Notes: generated from the sequence alone by a model not told the origin. DNA of 49,715 bases from a virus (IMGVR_UViG_3300024520_003663:1-49715); one strand, 5' to 3'; counted from the stretch's first letter, positions 1-8,975 are shown. A program made the numbers and translations.

Positions 1-1
1 T

Positions 2-286
2 AAAGATATCATCAACGACAATAAAATTACACTTACTCAAACTGGTGTTACAGATAACCCGTGGATTCGTGCGGAGGAAAAGTACAAACCTATGAGCGCA
101 CATACTGGGACAGTTACTAAAATGACAGAGTTTGGAGCTTTCGTAGAACTTGAAGAAAGTATAGTTGGCTTAATACATATTAGTAATTTCGGTGATGAAG
201 AACTTAAACGAGGTGATTCTGTTAACATCAGGGTAAGAAGTATATCTCCACTAGAACAAAGAATTAGCTTAGCATTAACAAACTAA
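2..286 (+). CDS. S1-domain RNA-binding protein, C-terminal part (5' end outside window)
   Basis: The frame is open from the left edge and stops at 284-286, so only the last 94 residues are visible. They read as the end of one S1 domain (an 'ITLTQT...NPW' segment, as in the linkers of ribosomal protein S1) followed by a complete S1 OB-fold with 'GTVTKMTEFGAFVEL', 'VGLIHIS' and 'ISPLEQRISLAL'. S1 domains bind single-stranded, often A/U-rich, RNA; tandem copies in bS1 deliver mRNA to the 30S subunit. At least two domains in series suggests a bS1-like protein rather than a lone S1 fold as in PNPase or RNase E, but the missing front part could carry another activity. A phage S1 homologue would fit this genome's lack of Shine-Dalgarno sequences. 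The ATG at 92 is internal and is not the true start. Confidence 0.8.
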   Translation, partial: KDIINDNKITLTQTGVTDNPWIRAEEKYKPMSAHTGTVTKMTEFGAFVELEESIVGLIHISNFGDEELKRGDSVNIRVRSISPLEQRISLALTN

Positions 287-309
287 GTTATTCATTTTAT
301 CTGGGCCGC

Positions 310-319
310 GATATATAAA
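310..319 (+). promoter_or_regulatory. T4-late-type promoter box
   Basis: GATATATAAA lies 14 bases before the ATG at 334. The same ten-base string recurs at 11657, 33445 and 47822, each time just upstream of a gene. It resembles the T4 late -10 element TATAAATA. A start about six bases beyond the box would leave a leader of under 10 bases. Confidence 0.5.
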
Positions 320-333
320 GAAACAGCGGCTTA

Positions 334-1629
334 ATGCACTCAGACGAATATCTTAACGCAATACACTCTTCTAAGGTTGGCTTTGAATTTGAATTCTTTT
401 CAAATTCAGATATAGGCAAAACCAAGGAAGGGTTAACGCGTGCTCTTAATAAACGAATACAGATAGAGGAAAAAGCACACAGTGACTTCACTCCATCTGA
501 AACTGTTTATAAGCTTGAACCTGACAATTCTGGAGGTTCAGGTATGATTGAATTAGTTACGGGTCCTATGAAGTATCCTGAAGCTAAAATTATCTTAGCA
601 AAGACACTTAAATGGATAAAGGAAAACGGCCATACAACTGACCGCTGTTCTATCCATGTTAATTTAGCATTTGATCTTAGTATAATGGGGCCAGAGTTTG
701 ACATGAAGATGTTAGACATTGGGAAATTTGTATTAAGCTTCGATGAAGATGCGGTGTACGATCTGTTCCCTGGGCGTAGAGATTCTGTTTACGCTAAAAC
801 TATAAAATTCGTAATGCCTCTAAATGGCATGGTTCATAATTCCCCAGACAAAGTAAACTGGAAGAATTATCAATTTGTAAACAGCAAATACTATGGAGTA
901 AACTTTACTAAGGTACCTAAGGGTTATATTGAGTTTAGATATCTTGGTGGAAAGGACTATGAGAAAAACTATCCGAGGATTCTTAAAATGATGGATCATT
1001 TTATTGCTGCTCTCTACTATACACTTAGTGACCCTACATACAGTGAAGATGAAAAGAAAGAACTTGATAAACTTCTTAAACTTCATGGCAATGTTATTAA
1101 GGCATTCCGTTCTTACGATGATTTTACTAAGCTATATCCTAAGATTAAATTGTCAGTCGATTTAAGAACTGCTAAAGAGATCATTAAGATGTACTATCCA
1201 AATATAAGACAACGATTATTCGATCTATTGACTAAAGCTGATATGAAGGAAGGTTTCGTTAATTATGATAGTGACCAGGGGAAAGTACAAGTAAAGAATG
1301 CTAAACTCGACAGATGTTTTATGATAAGTGGCATAGATCTTGTAGATTGTGAAATAAGAGGCAATGTAGAAAACTGTGATATTTTTAGTTGTAAAGTTAA
1401 AGATTCTTCACTTATAAATTGTAACTTATTTAATATTACTGAAGTTGCAGATAGTAAAATTGAATCTTGCTATATCAGTAGAAACGTAATGTTAAAAAAC
1501 TGTTATGTTTATGGAGAGAAGACTGTCTTTAGTGGTAAAATGGAAGGTGGAATATTCAGAAAGGGTAGAGTTACTAAACATGGTGGCTTTAAAGATACTG
1601 AAGTAATAGAATATGAAAAAATTAAATAA
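334..1629 (+). CDS. Amidoligase-like enzyme with C-terminal beta-helix repeats
   Basis: A 431-residue protein. The first ~300 residues look like the amidoligase branch of the glutamine-synthetase/COOH-amine ligase fold: E18-x-E20 in 'VGFEFEFF', D64 in 'EPDNSGG', E73 in 'MIELVTGP', H108 in 'CSIHVNL' and E200-x-R202 in 'YIEFRYLGG'. Members are predicted to form amide or peptide bonds using ATP. Residues ~318-392 form a run of short C/N/D-rich repeats ('LVDCEIRGNVENCDIF' style) typical of pentapeptide-like right-handed beta-helices. I infer a ligase tethered to a binding or scaffold tail, possibly modifying a virion protein or the cell wall. It sits between the S1-like gene and the structural block and has its own late-type promoter box. 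Substrate unknown. Confidence 0.6.
   Translation: MHSDEYLNAIHSSKVGFEFEFFSNSDIGKTKEGLTRALNKRIQIEEKAHSDFTPSETVYKLEPDNSGGSGMIELVTGPMKYPEAKIILAKTLKWIKENGHTTDRCSIHVNLAFDLSIMGPEFDMKMLDIGKFVLSFDEDAVYDLFPGRRDSVYAKTIKFVMPLNGMVHNSPDKVNWKNYQFVNSKYYGVNFTKVPKGYIEFRYLGGKDYEKNYPRILKMMDHFIAALYYTLSDPTYSEDEKKELDKLLKLHGNVIKAFRSYDDFTKLYPKIKLSVDLRTAKEIIKMYYPNIRQRLFDLLTKADMKEGFVNYDSDQGKVQVKNAKLDRCFMISGIDLVDCEIRGNVENCDIFSCKVKDSSLINCNLFNITEVADSKIESCYISRNVMLKNCYVYGEKTVFSGKMEGGIFRKGRVTKHGGFKDTEVIEYEKIK
382..410 (+). other. AT-rich hairpin inside the amidoligase-like gene
   Basis: A 12-bp stem (382-393 with 399-410, one G-U pair) closes a 5-base loop about 48 bases into the coding region. It overlaps codons for the repetitive F-E-F-E-F stretch, so it may be a by-product of those codons. 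Confidence 0.3.
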
Positions 1630-1632
1630 GAC

Positions 1633-2481
1633 ATGTCATTAGTAGATTGCAACGACCCAGCATCACAAGCATGTTTGGACCAATTAGTAAAAGAAATAAA
1701 TGACGAACTTTCAATAGGCTGTCAAATTCCATTTACGGTACCAAAAAGAGCTCTTGTGAGAATGATCAATAGAGCTAAGGATTATTTCTATAAGATGTAT
1801 GAAGATAGTGTTGAAGAAATGTATCTTGGTTTACCTGGAAGTACCTTTAGAAAGGAAAGCTTTAAGAGGGGTATAGGTACACGAGACGATGAACTAAAAT
1901 CATCAGATTTAGAAATAACAAGAGGTATAGTGCCTATGCCAGATGGTGTATTTTCAGTCAATAATGTATTTGAAATTGGTGGGTTTCAGGGAGAGGATGG
2001 AGGTTTTGGTGGTAACTCATTTAATGGTAACGATACTGATTTTTCACTTGATAAGTTTATGCTAGCAAGTTCATATCAAAATGGTGCAGGTCTTGCATCT
2101 GAAAATTTAATGTACTATGTTATCAATAAAAAGTTTGCCGACAACACAAGACAAGCATTACAGGCTCAAATTTCATATACATACAATAGATTAACTCACA
2201 AGTTTAGATTTCAAGGTGAACTTCCAAAAAACTCTGTTTGTTTTCAAGTTTATACAAAAGTTCCAGACTGTGCATTATTCAGTGATGAATTATTTATACG
2301 ATATGTTATAGCTCAAGCTAAGATGCAGCTTGCTAGGATTCAAGGTACATTTACTTATAATTTACCAGGAAGCATTACGATCAACTACGATATGATACAG
2401 AGTGAAGGTCAAGAGGAACTTACTGAAATTAAGGAAATACTTAAAGAAGATGATTCACCAGATTATTTTCTCACTGGGTAA
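1633..2481 (+). CDS. Virion structural protein, possible neck/adaptor
   Basis: A 282-residue protein starting three bases after the amidoligase stop and lying directly upstream of gp25. I cannot assign a family firmly. It has an acidic N-terminus ('MSLVDCNDPASQ'), a helical region at ~20-60, a glycine-rich stretch at ~118-130 ('GGFQGEDGGFGGN'), and a conserved-looking C-terminal third with 'YTYNRLTHKFRFQGELP', 'FIRYVIAQAKMQLARI' and 'INYDMIQSEGQEEL'. The position at the head of the baseplate operon and the lack of enzyme motifs suggest a structural or assembly role such as head-tail joining. Function inferred from context only. Confidence 0.55.
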   Translation: MSLVDCNDPASQACLDQLVKEINDELSIGCQIPFTVPKRALVRMINRAKDYFYKMYEDSVEEMYLGLPGSTFRKESFKRGIGTRDDELKSSDLEITRGIVPMPDGVFSVNNVFEIGGFQGEDGGFGGNSFNGNDTDFSLDKFMLASSYQNGAGLASENLMYYVINKKFADNTRQALQAQISYTYNRLTHKFRFQGELPKNSVCFQVYTKVPDCALFSDELFIRYVIAQAKMQLARIQGTFTYNLPGSITINYDMIQSEGQEELTEIKEILKEDDSPDYFLTG

Positions 2482-2494
2482 GAAATTCTGGTTA

Positions 2495-2536
2495 CTCTAT
2501 ATCATAGAGAATATATACACTAAAGCAATTCTCTAT
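2495..2536 (+). promoter_or_regulatory. Leader with two mutually exclusive hairpins over the gp25 start
   Basis: CTCTAT (2495-2500) pairs with ATAGAG (2504-2509) across a 3-base loop. The overlapping ATAGAGAAT (2504-2512) can instead pair with ATTCTCTAT (2528-2536), which covers the first two bases of the ATG at 2535. The shared middle segment makes the two folds alternatives. A late-promoter-like ATATATAC also lies at about 2511-2518. Confidence 0.4.
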
Positions 2537-2897
2537 GTTAAATGACATCTACAGCAGGGACCCTGAGGCAACCAACTATAATTCTACACAGTTGGAAGTT
2601 AATGATGAACTCTCCGATCTCATTTTAAAGATAGAAAACACTCTTTTTACTAGAAAGACAGAAGTGTTGGGAGATCCAAACTTTGGAGCTAACCTTGACG
2701 ATTTAATCTTTTCACTTGTACTAAACGAAAGTGCAGTTGAAAATAGCATAATGACTCAAATTTCAAACTACTGTGTTGCTGGAGATGGCAGGTTTAAAGT
2801 TAATGCAACAGTACAGTTCTTTTCTACTCCTGAAAGAGATGGTGCATTTATTGACATCTTTATAAATGATCAAAGAGTAATTGGAGCAATATTTTAA
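2535..2897 (+). CDS. 25: Baseplate wedge subunit gp25 (lysozyme-like GPW/gp25 family)
   Basis: A 120-residue protein matching the usual ~120-130 residue length of T4 gp25 and P2 W. The diagnostic segment is 'LGDPNFGANLDDLIFSL' around residues 46-62, corresponding to the family motif in which a short strand leads into an L-x-x-L-(I/L)-F helix. gp25 joins wedge protein gp6 to the sheath in contractile baseplates, and gp6 follows 14 bases downstream here. No Shine-Dalgarno sequence precedes the start, which is itself part of an alternative stem. Confident at family level. Confidence 0.85.
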   Translation: MLNDIYSRDPEATNYNSTQLEVNDELSDLILKIENTLFTRKTEVLGDPNFGANLDDLIFSLVLNESAVENSIMTQISNYCVAGDGRFKVNATVQFFSTPERDGAFIDIFINDQRVIGAIF

Positions 2898-2911
2898 AAA
2901 CATAAAACTGA

Positions 2912-4732
2912 ATGTCATTCTTCACTAAAACAAGAATCAAAGCAACTGAATTATTTCAGGACTCGTTCATATTTCTCCAAGAGAAATACGACCAAGCATC
3001 TGAGGTCTTTACCCCAGCTTCACCATTTGGACAGATCCTTACAGTAGTTGCGAATCTTGGTGAAATGATTTTCTATTATATTGAATCAGCAATCACTGAG
3101 CTTAACATATACCGAGCTAGGAACATAGAATCGATTTATGGATTAGCTCGGTTAACTGGACACGATCCTACTCGTGGAATTTCGTCAAGAGGTATAATTG
3201 GCATTAGACCAAATACTGCAGCAGCCATAGACATCACCGGAAACTATATACAAATTAATAAACTATCCAAGATTCAAATTCAAGAGAGTGGTTTAAATTA
3301 TTTCCTTAACTTTGATAGTGATTTTATTAGACTTCAAAAGAATACGAGAGAATTTGTAAATGTAGAAATAATACAAGGTGATATTGAATCTCAGACTTTT
3401 ACTGGGACTGGTGGTGCACTACAAAGCTTTAATGTTACTACTAAAGAACCTACTGATAATGACAATGTAGTTGTGACAGTTGACGGTGAGCGATATGAAA
3501 TTGTAGAATCTTTGTATGATATGAACAAAGGACAGAAAGCAGCACTTGCTAAAAGTGGTGTAAACGGTGGCTTAAGTGTATTCTTTGGCAATAACCAATT
3601 TGGAAATCCACCTGCACTAGGTTCAACAATAAACATAGAATACATCAAGACAAGAGGTGCAGCTGGTAATATCGGTGGCAAAATACTAACGTTTAAATTC
3701 TTAGATCTTGGAACTGACCAAAGTGGAAATCAAGTTGACTTAGATAAGTACATATCAATTGACATTGTAAGAAATCCAAATTTTGGAAGTGACACTGAAG
3801 ATCCAGCTTTTACTAGACTTATTGCACCAAGAGCAAGTAAATCGTTCGTGCTGGCTAATCCAAATAACTACATTTATTATTTAAGCAAATATGATTTCTT
3901 TTCATTTATAAACGCATACAATACTAAGAACGACGAATACTTAGATGACGATAATATCATTTACTTATTCTTAATTCCAGACATAAAGAAGAAGCTTACT
4001 ACGGATGTTGATTATTTTACTGTTCCTGAAAAAGAATTCACTCTTACAGTAGATGAAAAAGAACAAGTGATAGATATTCTAAATGAAAGTGGACGACAGG
4101 TAGTTACCGCAGAGGTAAGAATTAAAGATCCTATTATTCAAAGATATTTGTTAAACATTGTAATCAGATATTTTGATGATGTAGACAAAAATGAAATGCG
4201 AAATCAGATAAGAAAGAATCTGAATGAATATTTCTTAAATGTAAATAGGAGAGATAGAATACCAAGATCAGACCTAATTTCGATCATCGAGAATGTTGAC
4301 GGTATTGATAGTGTTAATGTGTTCTTTATATCTGAGGAAAACGAATCAGCCATACGAAATGGTTTTTATTTTGTACCTGTCTATGGGACTGATCCTGTCA
4401 CGGATCAAAGGGTACTTATTGAAAATAAGAAAATTGTTTTAGCTGAAGGTCAAGATCCACAGCTTGGGCTAGATGAATTTGGTGATATTGTTATAGATTC
4501 TGATGATCTTGCAATTATAAGAGGTGGATGGGAAGATAGGAATGGAAATTACTACGATGATGTTCCTACTGACAATAGCTTAGGTTCACTTAACATATTC
4601 TTTAAAGAATCTATCGCTAACAACTTATACAATAAGACTCAACAAGCAAAGTTTGAAAGTCTTAAGAGAACACCTGGAACTACGATAGCAACGGGAAGAG
4701 GAAGTAAAGCGATTAAAAAATTAAAAGCATAA
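2912..4732 (+). CDS. 6: Baseplate wedge protein gp6 (baseplate J-like)
   Basis: A 606-residue protein, near the 660 of T4 gp6. The N-terminal third ('MSFFTKTRIKATELFQDSF', 'GEMIFYYIESAITELNIYRARNIESIYGLARLTGHDPTR') has the helical start and 'L.GHDP' turn common to gp6/baseplate-J wedge proteins. The C-terminal part at ~400-470 has 'YLLNIVIRYFDDVDKNEMRNQIRK' and 'NRRDRIPRSDLISIIENVDGIDSVNV', the typical gpJ ending in which a strand describes integration onto the next ring. It forms the inner wedge ring of the baseplate. The downstream ATG follows the TAA immediately, implying coupled translation. Confidence 0.75.
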   Translation: MSFFTKTRIKATELFQDSFIFLQEKYDQASEVFTPASPFGQILTVVANLGEMIFYYIESAITELNIYRARNIESIYGLARLTGHDPTRGISSRGIIGIRPNTAAAIDITGNYIQINKLSKIQIQESGLNYFLNFDSDFIRLQKNTREFVNVEIIQGDIESQTFTGTGGALQSFNVTTKEPTDNDNVVVTVDGERYEIVESLYDMNKGQKAALAKSGVNGGLSVFFGNNQFGNPPALGSTINIEYIKTRGAAGNIGGKILTFKFLDLGTDQSGNQVDLDKYISIDIVRNPNFGSDTEDPAFTRLIAPRASKSFVLANPNNYIYYLSKYDFFSFINAYNTKNDEYLDDDNIIYLFLIPDIKKKLTTDVDYFTVPEKEFTLTVDEKEQVIDILNESGRQVVTAEVRIKDPIIQRYLLNIVIRYFDDVDKNEMRNQIRKNLNEYFLNVNRRDRIPRSDLISIIENVDGIDSVNVFFISEENESAIRNGFYFVPVYGTDPVTDQRVLIENKKIVLAEGQDPQLGLDEFGDIVIDSDDLAIIRGGWEDRNGNYYDDVPTDNSLGSLNIFFKESIANNLYNKTQQAKFESLKRTPGTTIATGRGSKAIKKLKA

Positions 4733-5002
4733 ATGCCAAAAGCAGTAGAAAAACGAGAAGGATTTCCAAGTCCATTTAGGGCAACTTATGAACAGGATTG
4801 GGAGCTTAAGAATCTTGGGTATGACTATGGTTCTAATCTTATGAAGAGAACATTCTCTACTTATATGTTTAAGAATCCGAATCTATCTGAATTTTTAACG
4901 AATCACTTACAGCCTATTATGGTTGCTTATATTAATGCGGTAAAATACATACGAGTATATTACAACTTTGCAGTGCCTAAGTATTACGACAAAATTAATT
5001 AA
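4733..5002 (+). CDS. Small hypothetical baseplate-region protein
   Basis: An 89-residue protein whose ATG abuts the gp6 stop. It is rich in aromatic residues and predicted largely helical, with 'YEQDWELKNLGYDYGSNLMKRTF' style features and a Y-rich end ('YIRVYYNFAVPKYYDKIN'). No known motif recognised. Its place between gp6 and a gp7-sized protein suggests a small wedge component or assembly factor. It could also be a split-off N-terminal piece of the next gene, although the stop and the GTG start 5 bases later look normal. Confidence 0.6.
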   Translation: MPKAVEKREGFPSPFRATYEQDWELKNLGYDYGSNLMKRTFSTYMFKNPNLSEFLTNHLQPIMVAYINAVKYIRVYYNFAVPKYYDKIN

Positions 5003-5006
5003 CTGA

Positions 5007-8000
5007 GTGGAGAACTGGAGATACTTACATTTCTTTGATAAGAATGGAAAGAACTACAATTTTGATTACGATAGTACTCAAGATATGTGGAGTGGTACTA
5101 TATACTTACCTCAGGTCTCTGTTGATTTATTTGAAGTAGGACAGATATTCATCCTTGAAGAATTTATCAACAGTGCTACGAGCACACGTGAATTTGGATA
5201 TCCTCATTCTCAAGATGGAACTACAAGTACACCTGGAACCGGTGGATGTGGGTGGCAGGCAGAATGGCAAGAATCAACTCCGAGTGAGATATTTCTATTT
5301 ACTTTTAATAGAGACTATGTTAGTGGAATACAATCTGCGCTTGTAAGAGAGCCTGATGGTCCACCAATAGAAATTTATGATGAGATTGAATACTTATTAG
5401 ATTCGGGTGGAAGTGATACTGTTTCTACAGATGGTTTAGTTACGACTGATTTTATTACATCTACTGCCTTACAAGTCGATTTTACAATTAACTCAAAAGT
5501 AGAAAATACATATAAGCGAACACTTCTTATAAGAGATCTTTGTACAAATACACTCGTTGGTAAATTTGAAGTTGTAGGTGAGACAATAGCAGAGGACGAA
5601 AGATTTAGAACACTTACGCAGAACTTAGGCTATAGCGTAATAAGCAACGACAGTTCAGTATTTAGAGATACCGATGTAAATGAAATTTTACCAGATTGGG
5701 TTGAAGTAAATCTGAAGCGTAAGGAGATCATCCTAGAAGGACAAAACATATATCCATTCATCGGTTCATATAAAGGTCTTGTGAATGCTATCAAATTCTT
5801 TGGATACGATAATTTACAAATCAAAGAGTTTTGGAAGAACGTAGATAAGAACAGTGCTAATTTTGGTAAGTACCTGCAGAGTAATCCTATAGCTGCATTT
5901 GATCCAACTATTGTCAATTGGAACGATGAGAAAATAACACTTCCAAATAAGAAGTACAGAAAGACAAGTATGTTTAGTTTGATTTATCGTATTAATCAAA
6001 TTAAAGAGGATGAATACGGAATTGATGATTTGCCTGTAACTGAGGAGACTTCAGATTTTACTATAGAAGAAGTACTGATAAAACTATTTGGACTAAAGCG
6101 TAAGCTTGAAAATGAATTTCTTCCACTTAATGCTCATATTAAAGACATTGTTGGTGAAGCAGATTTCTTTGGACTAAATCAAGTTACAAATACTATAAGT
6201 AGAAACGACAAGAATAATGTCAACGTTGGTATAAATGCTTGCTTTAAATCTATCCCAGGAGAATGTACATATCTTCAGGATTTAAGAGACTTGATGTATC
6301 TTATTAAACCATGTGCACAGGTTGGATTTAGTATTGTCGGAAATTCATACATATGTCCACTTCCAGGATTTCCAGATCAAAATCTTGTACTAGGACCATA
6401 TAGTAGTGGAGAGACAATACCACTTCCACCAATTGGCCCAGATCCTAATGGCGTATTAGGAGAACCTACCGATGGAGACAACTATAGATTAAGCGATATT
6501 TCTAATTTTTACTTAGGATACTTTAGTAATTATGCACCTGATATTAATACGTTAGAGCATATTCCTGGAAGATCTTCTAATAGACTTCCCGACCAACCTA
6601 ACATTCCAGTTGGAGCACCGGTAGTACTAGAAAACTGTAGCTTTGGTAACTTAACTTGGAACGATATTAATTCTAATTGGAATGATGTAAGTGGTGGTGG
6701 TGTTTATTACAATATTGACTTTGAACCAGTAGACCCATTAGAAGGTGATGTGTTTACATTAATAGACCCAGTTACTAATACTGGTGCAACTTATACAGCA
6801 CTTCCGGGTGATACTGCGACTGATGTGCGTAATGCTATCTACACTCAAGTGCAAGCATTAAGAACTTCATTAGTAGACCCTTGGTACATTTGGGATATTT
6901 CCACAGAAACTACTCCGTCTGGTCCAACTGTAAGATTTTTTGGGGAAACACCTAACAGATTAGTTGCAAACGTAGCACATAACTTTCCGTATAGCAACTC
7001 TCAGTTTAGAGAAGAAGTCTTAGTAGGACCTAACTTATTTACTTGGGATAGTATACTTCAAGGAAACTTCCAGGAAATAGAATGGACAGTTTGGAAAGAC
7101 GAAGATGAGACGCCTGCTTTCTATTACACCTTAAGAGGACCTTTAGTAGATCTTAACCAGCTTCCAATTATTCTTCCATATTACGGAAACTATAATGTAG
7201 AAATTAAGCTCTTCGATCTTTATAACAACATTTCATCTAATGTACAGTTAGACTATATCTGTGTTGAGCCAAAGGAAGTTGAATATAGTGGGTGGTACCA
7301 ATCAAGAAAGTTAGAATATACATGGTCGGAAGAAGGTGAATATATTTGGAATGACTACGGTGCGTTTTGGGATCTTCCGATAGAGCCATCTACAACCTGG
7401 GAAGAAGAAACGCCGAGCTTATACGAATCTTTAGATATAGTAAATGCTATACTTAATAATTTTGGAGTTGGCGTTACTCCTAACTTTACACTTATGAATT
7501 TTCAAAATAACGGCCAAGAGAGTTTCTCAGGACCGTATTTTTGGGATAACTTAGATACTGGGGGCTGGAATGATACTTATCATTTATGGTGGGATTTGAC
7601 ATGTTTAACTGGAGATACTCCAGCTTACTTTCAATTTAGACAAGTTTATCCAAATACCTATTTGAAGATTATTGACTCTGCTGGAAATGAAGGAACTCAT
7701 TTCTTTGGATTAGATCCACTTACTTTAAGAGAAGCCACAAATCAACTTAACTTAAGTACAGATCCTATCATCCATAAGTACATATACAACTTGGTCTTAG
7801 ATGCTACAGAACAGCAACTATTTGTACAAGCAGTTGCACGGTATACTGGAAGTTACGGTGACTTCAGATATGTTGATGTTGTTGATGTAGATGGAAATAC
7901 GATTTGTGCAAGTCCTGATGTAACTGGTGCAACTGGGTCAACTGGGTCAACTGGGTCAACTGGCACTGGATGTGAAAGTTTAATTTTTGCAAGTGGTCAA

Positions 8001-8294
8001 CACAAAAGCTGCAACCCTACCTGGAATACTGCAAAGTTTATTAATGATGGAAAGGTTCTTCCAAGAATGACATGGACTATGTTTGTTTACGACAAATGCC
8101 AAATTGCTGGCAAAGATAAAGCTAAGTGGAAGATCGTGAATACTACTGATCCAAATTCTTCTGATATATACTTTGATAGTAAATACTTAACCTATCTGTT
8201 TAAAGACCGTGGGAAGTACGAAATCACATTAGAGTTAGAAGATTCAAATGGAAATAAATATACAAAGTCAAGAAATATTCTTGTCATAGAATAA
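5007..8294 (+). CDS. Very large virion protein in the gp7 position, with W-rich repeats and PKD-like ends
   Basis: A 1095-residue protein with a GTG start (the only start between the upstream stop and the conserved-looking 'ENWRYLHFF'). Size and place after gp6 match T4 gp7 (1032 aa). Visible parts are an N-terminal region to ~220; a helical section at ~330-395 ('EEVLIKLFGLKRKLENEFLPLNAHI' type); Trp/Asn-Asp repeats such as 'TWNDINSNWNDV', 'YIWNDYGAFWDL' and 'GWNDTYHLWWDL'; a (TGS)n segment near residue 978; and a C-terminal Ig/PKD-like strand pattern ('FKDRGKYEITLELEDSNGN'). An earlier PKD-like unit ends near 'NNISSNVQLDYICVEP'. The repeats suggest surface-exposed domains added to a wedge protein. 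gp7 homology is inferred from order and size, not seen directly. Confidence 0.55.
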   Translation: MENWRYLHFFDKNGKNYNFDYDSTQDMWSGTIYLPQVSVDLFEVGQIFILEEFINSATSTREFGYPHSQDGTTSTPGTGGCGWQAEWQESTPSEIFLFTFNRDYVSGIQSALVREPDGPPIEIYDEIEYLLDSGGSDTVSTDGLVTTDFITSTALQVDFTINSKVENTYKRTLLIRDLCTNTLVGKFEVVGETIAEDERFRTLTQNLGYSVISNDSSVFRDTDVNEILPDWVEVNLKRKEIILEGQNIYPFIGSYKGLVNAIKFFGYDNLQIKEFWKNVDKNSANFGKYLQSNPIAAFDPTIVNWNDEKITLPNKKYRKTSMFSLIYRINQIKEDEYGIDDLPVTEETSDFTIEEVLIKLFGLKRKLENEFLPLNAHIKDIVGEADFFGLNQVTNTISRNDKNNVNVGINACFKSIPGECTYLQDLRDLMYLIKPCAQVGFSIVGNSYICPLPGFPDQNLVLGPYSSGETIPLPPIGPDPNGVLGEPTDGDNYRLSDISNFYLGYFSNYAPDINTLEHIPGRSSNRLPDQPNIPVGAPVVLENCSFGNLTWNDINSNWNDVSGGGVYYNIDFEPVDPLEGDVFTLIDPVTNTGATYTALPGDTATDVRNAIYTQVQALRTSLVDPWYIWDISTETTPSGPTVRFFGETPNRLVANVAHNFPYSNSQFREEVLVGPNLFTWDSILQGNFQEIEWTVWKDEDETPAFYYTLRGPLVDLNQLPIILPYYGNYNVEIKLFDLYNNISSNVQLDYICVEPKEVEYSGWYQSRKLEYTWSEEGEYIWNDYGAFWDLPIEPSTTWEEETPSLYESLDIVNAILNNFGVGVTPNFTLMNFQNNGQESFSGPYFWDNLDTGGWNDTYHLWWDLTCLTGDTPAYFQFRQVYPNTYLKIIDSAGNEGTHFFGLDPLTLREATNQLNLSTDPIIHKYIYNLVLDATEQQLFVQAVARYTGSYGDFRYVDVVDVDGNTICASPDVTGATGSTGSTGSTGTGCESLIFASGQHKSCNPTWNTAKFINDGKVLPRMTWTMFVYDKCQIAGKDKAKWKIVNTTDPNSSDIYFDSKYLTYLFKDRGKYEITLELEDSNGNKYTKSRNILVIE
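7931..7963 (+). repeat. Nine-base tandem repeat encoding Thr-Gly-Ser
   Basis: AACTGGGTC occurs three times exactly (7931-7957) and is followed by a partial AACTGG. In frame it encodes TGSTGSTGSTG, a flexible linker before the C-terminal PKD-like domain. Copy number could vary by replication slippage without a frameshift. Confidence 0.85.
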
Positions 8295-8313
8295 TAAAAA
8301 GAAAAGATAAAGA

Positions 8314-8964
8314 ATGATTTCAGTAACAGAAATACTCGGCACAGACTCTCTATCAGGATCAAGGTTGGTCATTAATGACAATTTTAGCATCTTGGCTAGT
8401 GAAATTAATAGCATTGAAACTTACTTCAATCCAACTGCAGGAACAATAACAAATCTTAACGATGTAAGGACAGAGTCTTTACGAGTTGGGTTAAGCACTG
8501 TTCTTCTTGATATTAATGCTGCAACGTTTGATATTCTTACAAACGTAAGAGTAAGCAATGGTGATATTACTTTAAGTGGTGGTGGATTAGTTAGAAATGA
8601 TATTGATCCAAACGTACTCAATGATACTTTTGCTGGTCCACTGCCAGCAACTTATGATATTGGAACAAGTACAGCTGTTCCACCATATACTACAGAAAGA
8701 GTTGGTAATTTCGATACGGTTAATACTTTAACATTGCAACTGAATGAAGGTGCTATCGGTCAAGAATTATTCTTTATCTACACTGATGCAACTACAGGTG
8801 ACATTGATATAACTGGAGTAGGTGGAATTTTAATTCTTCCTCCGACTAATACGATTGTTAGACTTAACGATCAAGGTCAGACTGCTCACTTTATGTGTAT
8901 TGACGATGGAACTGGAAACGGACAATGGTACCTAGTAGGTGGAACAAATTATACATTAGCATAA
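8314..8964 (+). CDS. Short fibre-like virion protein
   Basis: A 216-residue protein. Its first ~28 residues ('ISVTEILGTDSLSGSRLVIN') share a pattern with the start of the 781-residue fibre at 20809: I-x-(V/I)-x-E-(I/L)-L-x-x-D-(S/T)-(L/I)-S-G, then I-N-x-N-F. This suggests a common anchor to the particle. The rest is beta-rich, Gly/Thr/Asn-rich and ends in 'NGQWYLVGGTN', typical of fibre tips or trimeric decoration proteins. No enzyme motifs. A small fibre or baseplate ornament is the likely role. Confidence 0.55.
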   Translation: MISVTEILGTDSLSGSRLVINDNFSILASEINSIETYFNPTAGTITNLNDVRTESLRVGLSTVLLDINAATFDILTNVRVSNGDITLSGGGLVRNDIDPNVLNDTFAGPLPATYDIGTSTAVPPYTTERVGNFDTVNTLTLQLNEGAIGQELFFIYTDATTGDIDITGVGGILILPPTNTIVRLNDQGQTAHFMCIDDGTGNGQWYLVGGTNYTLA

Positions 8965-8975
8965 AAAATAACGCA

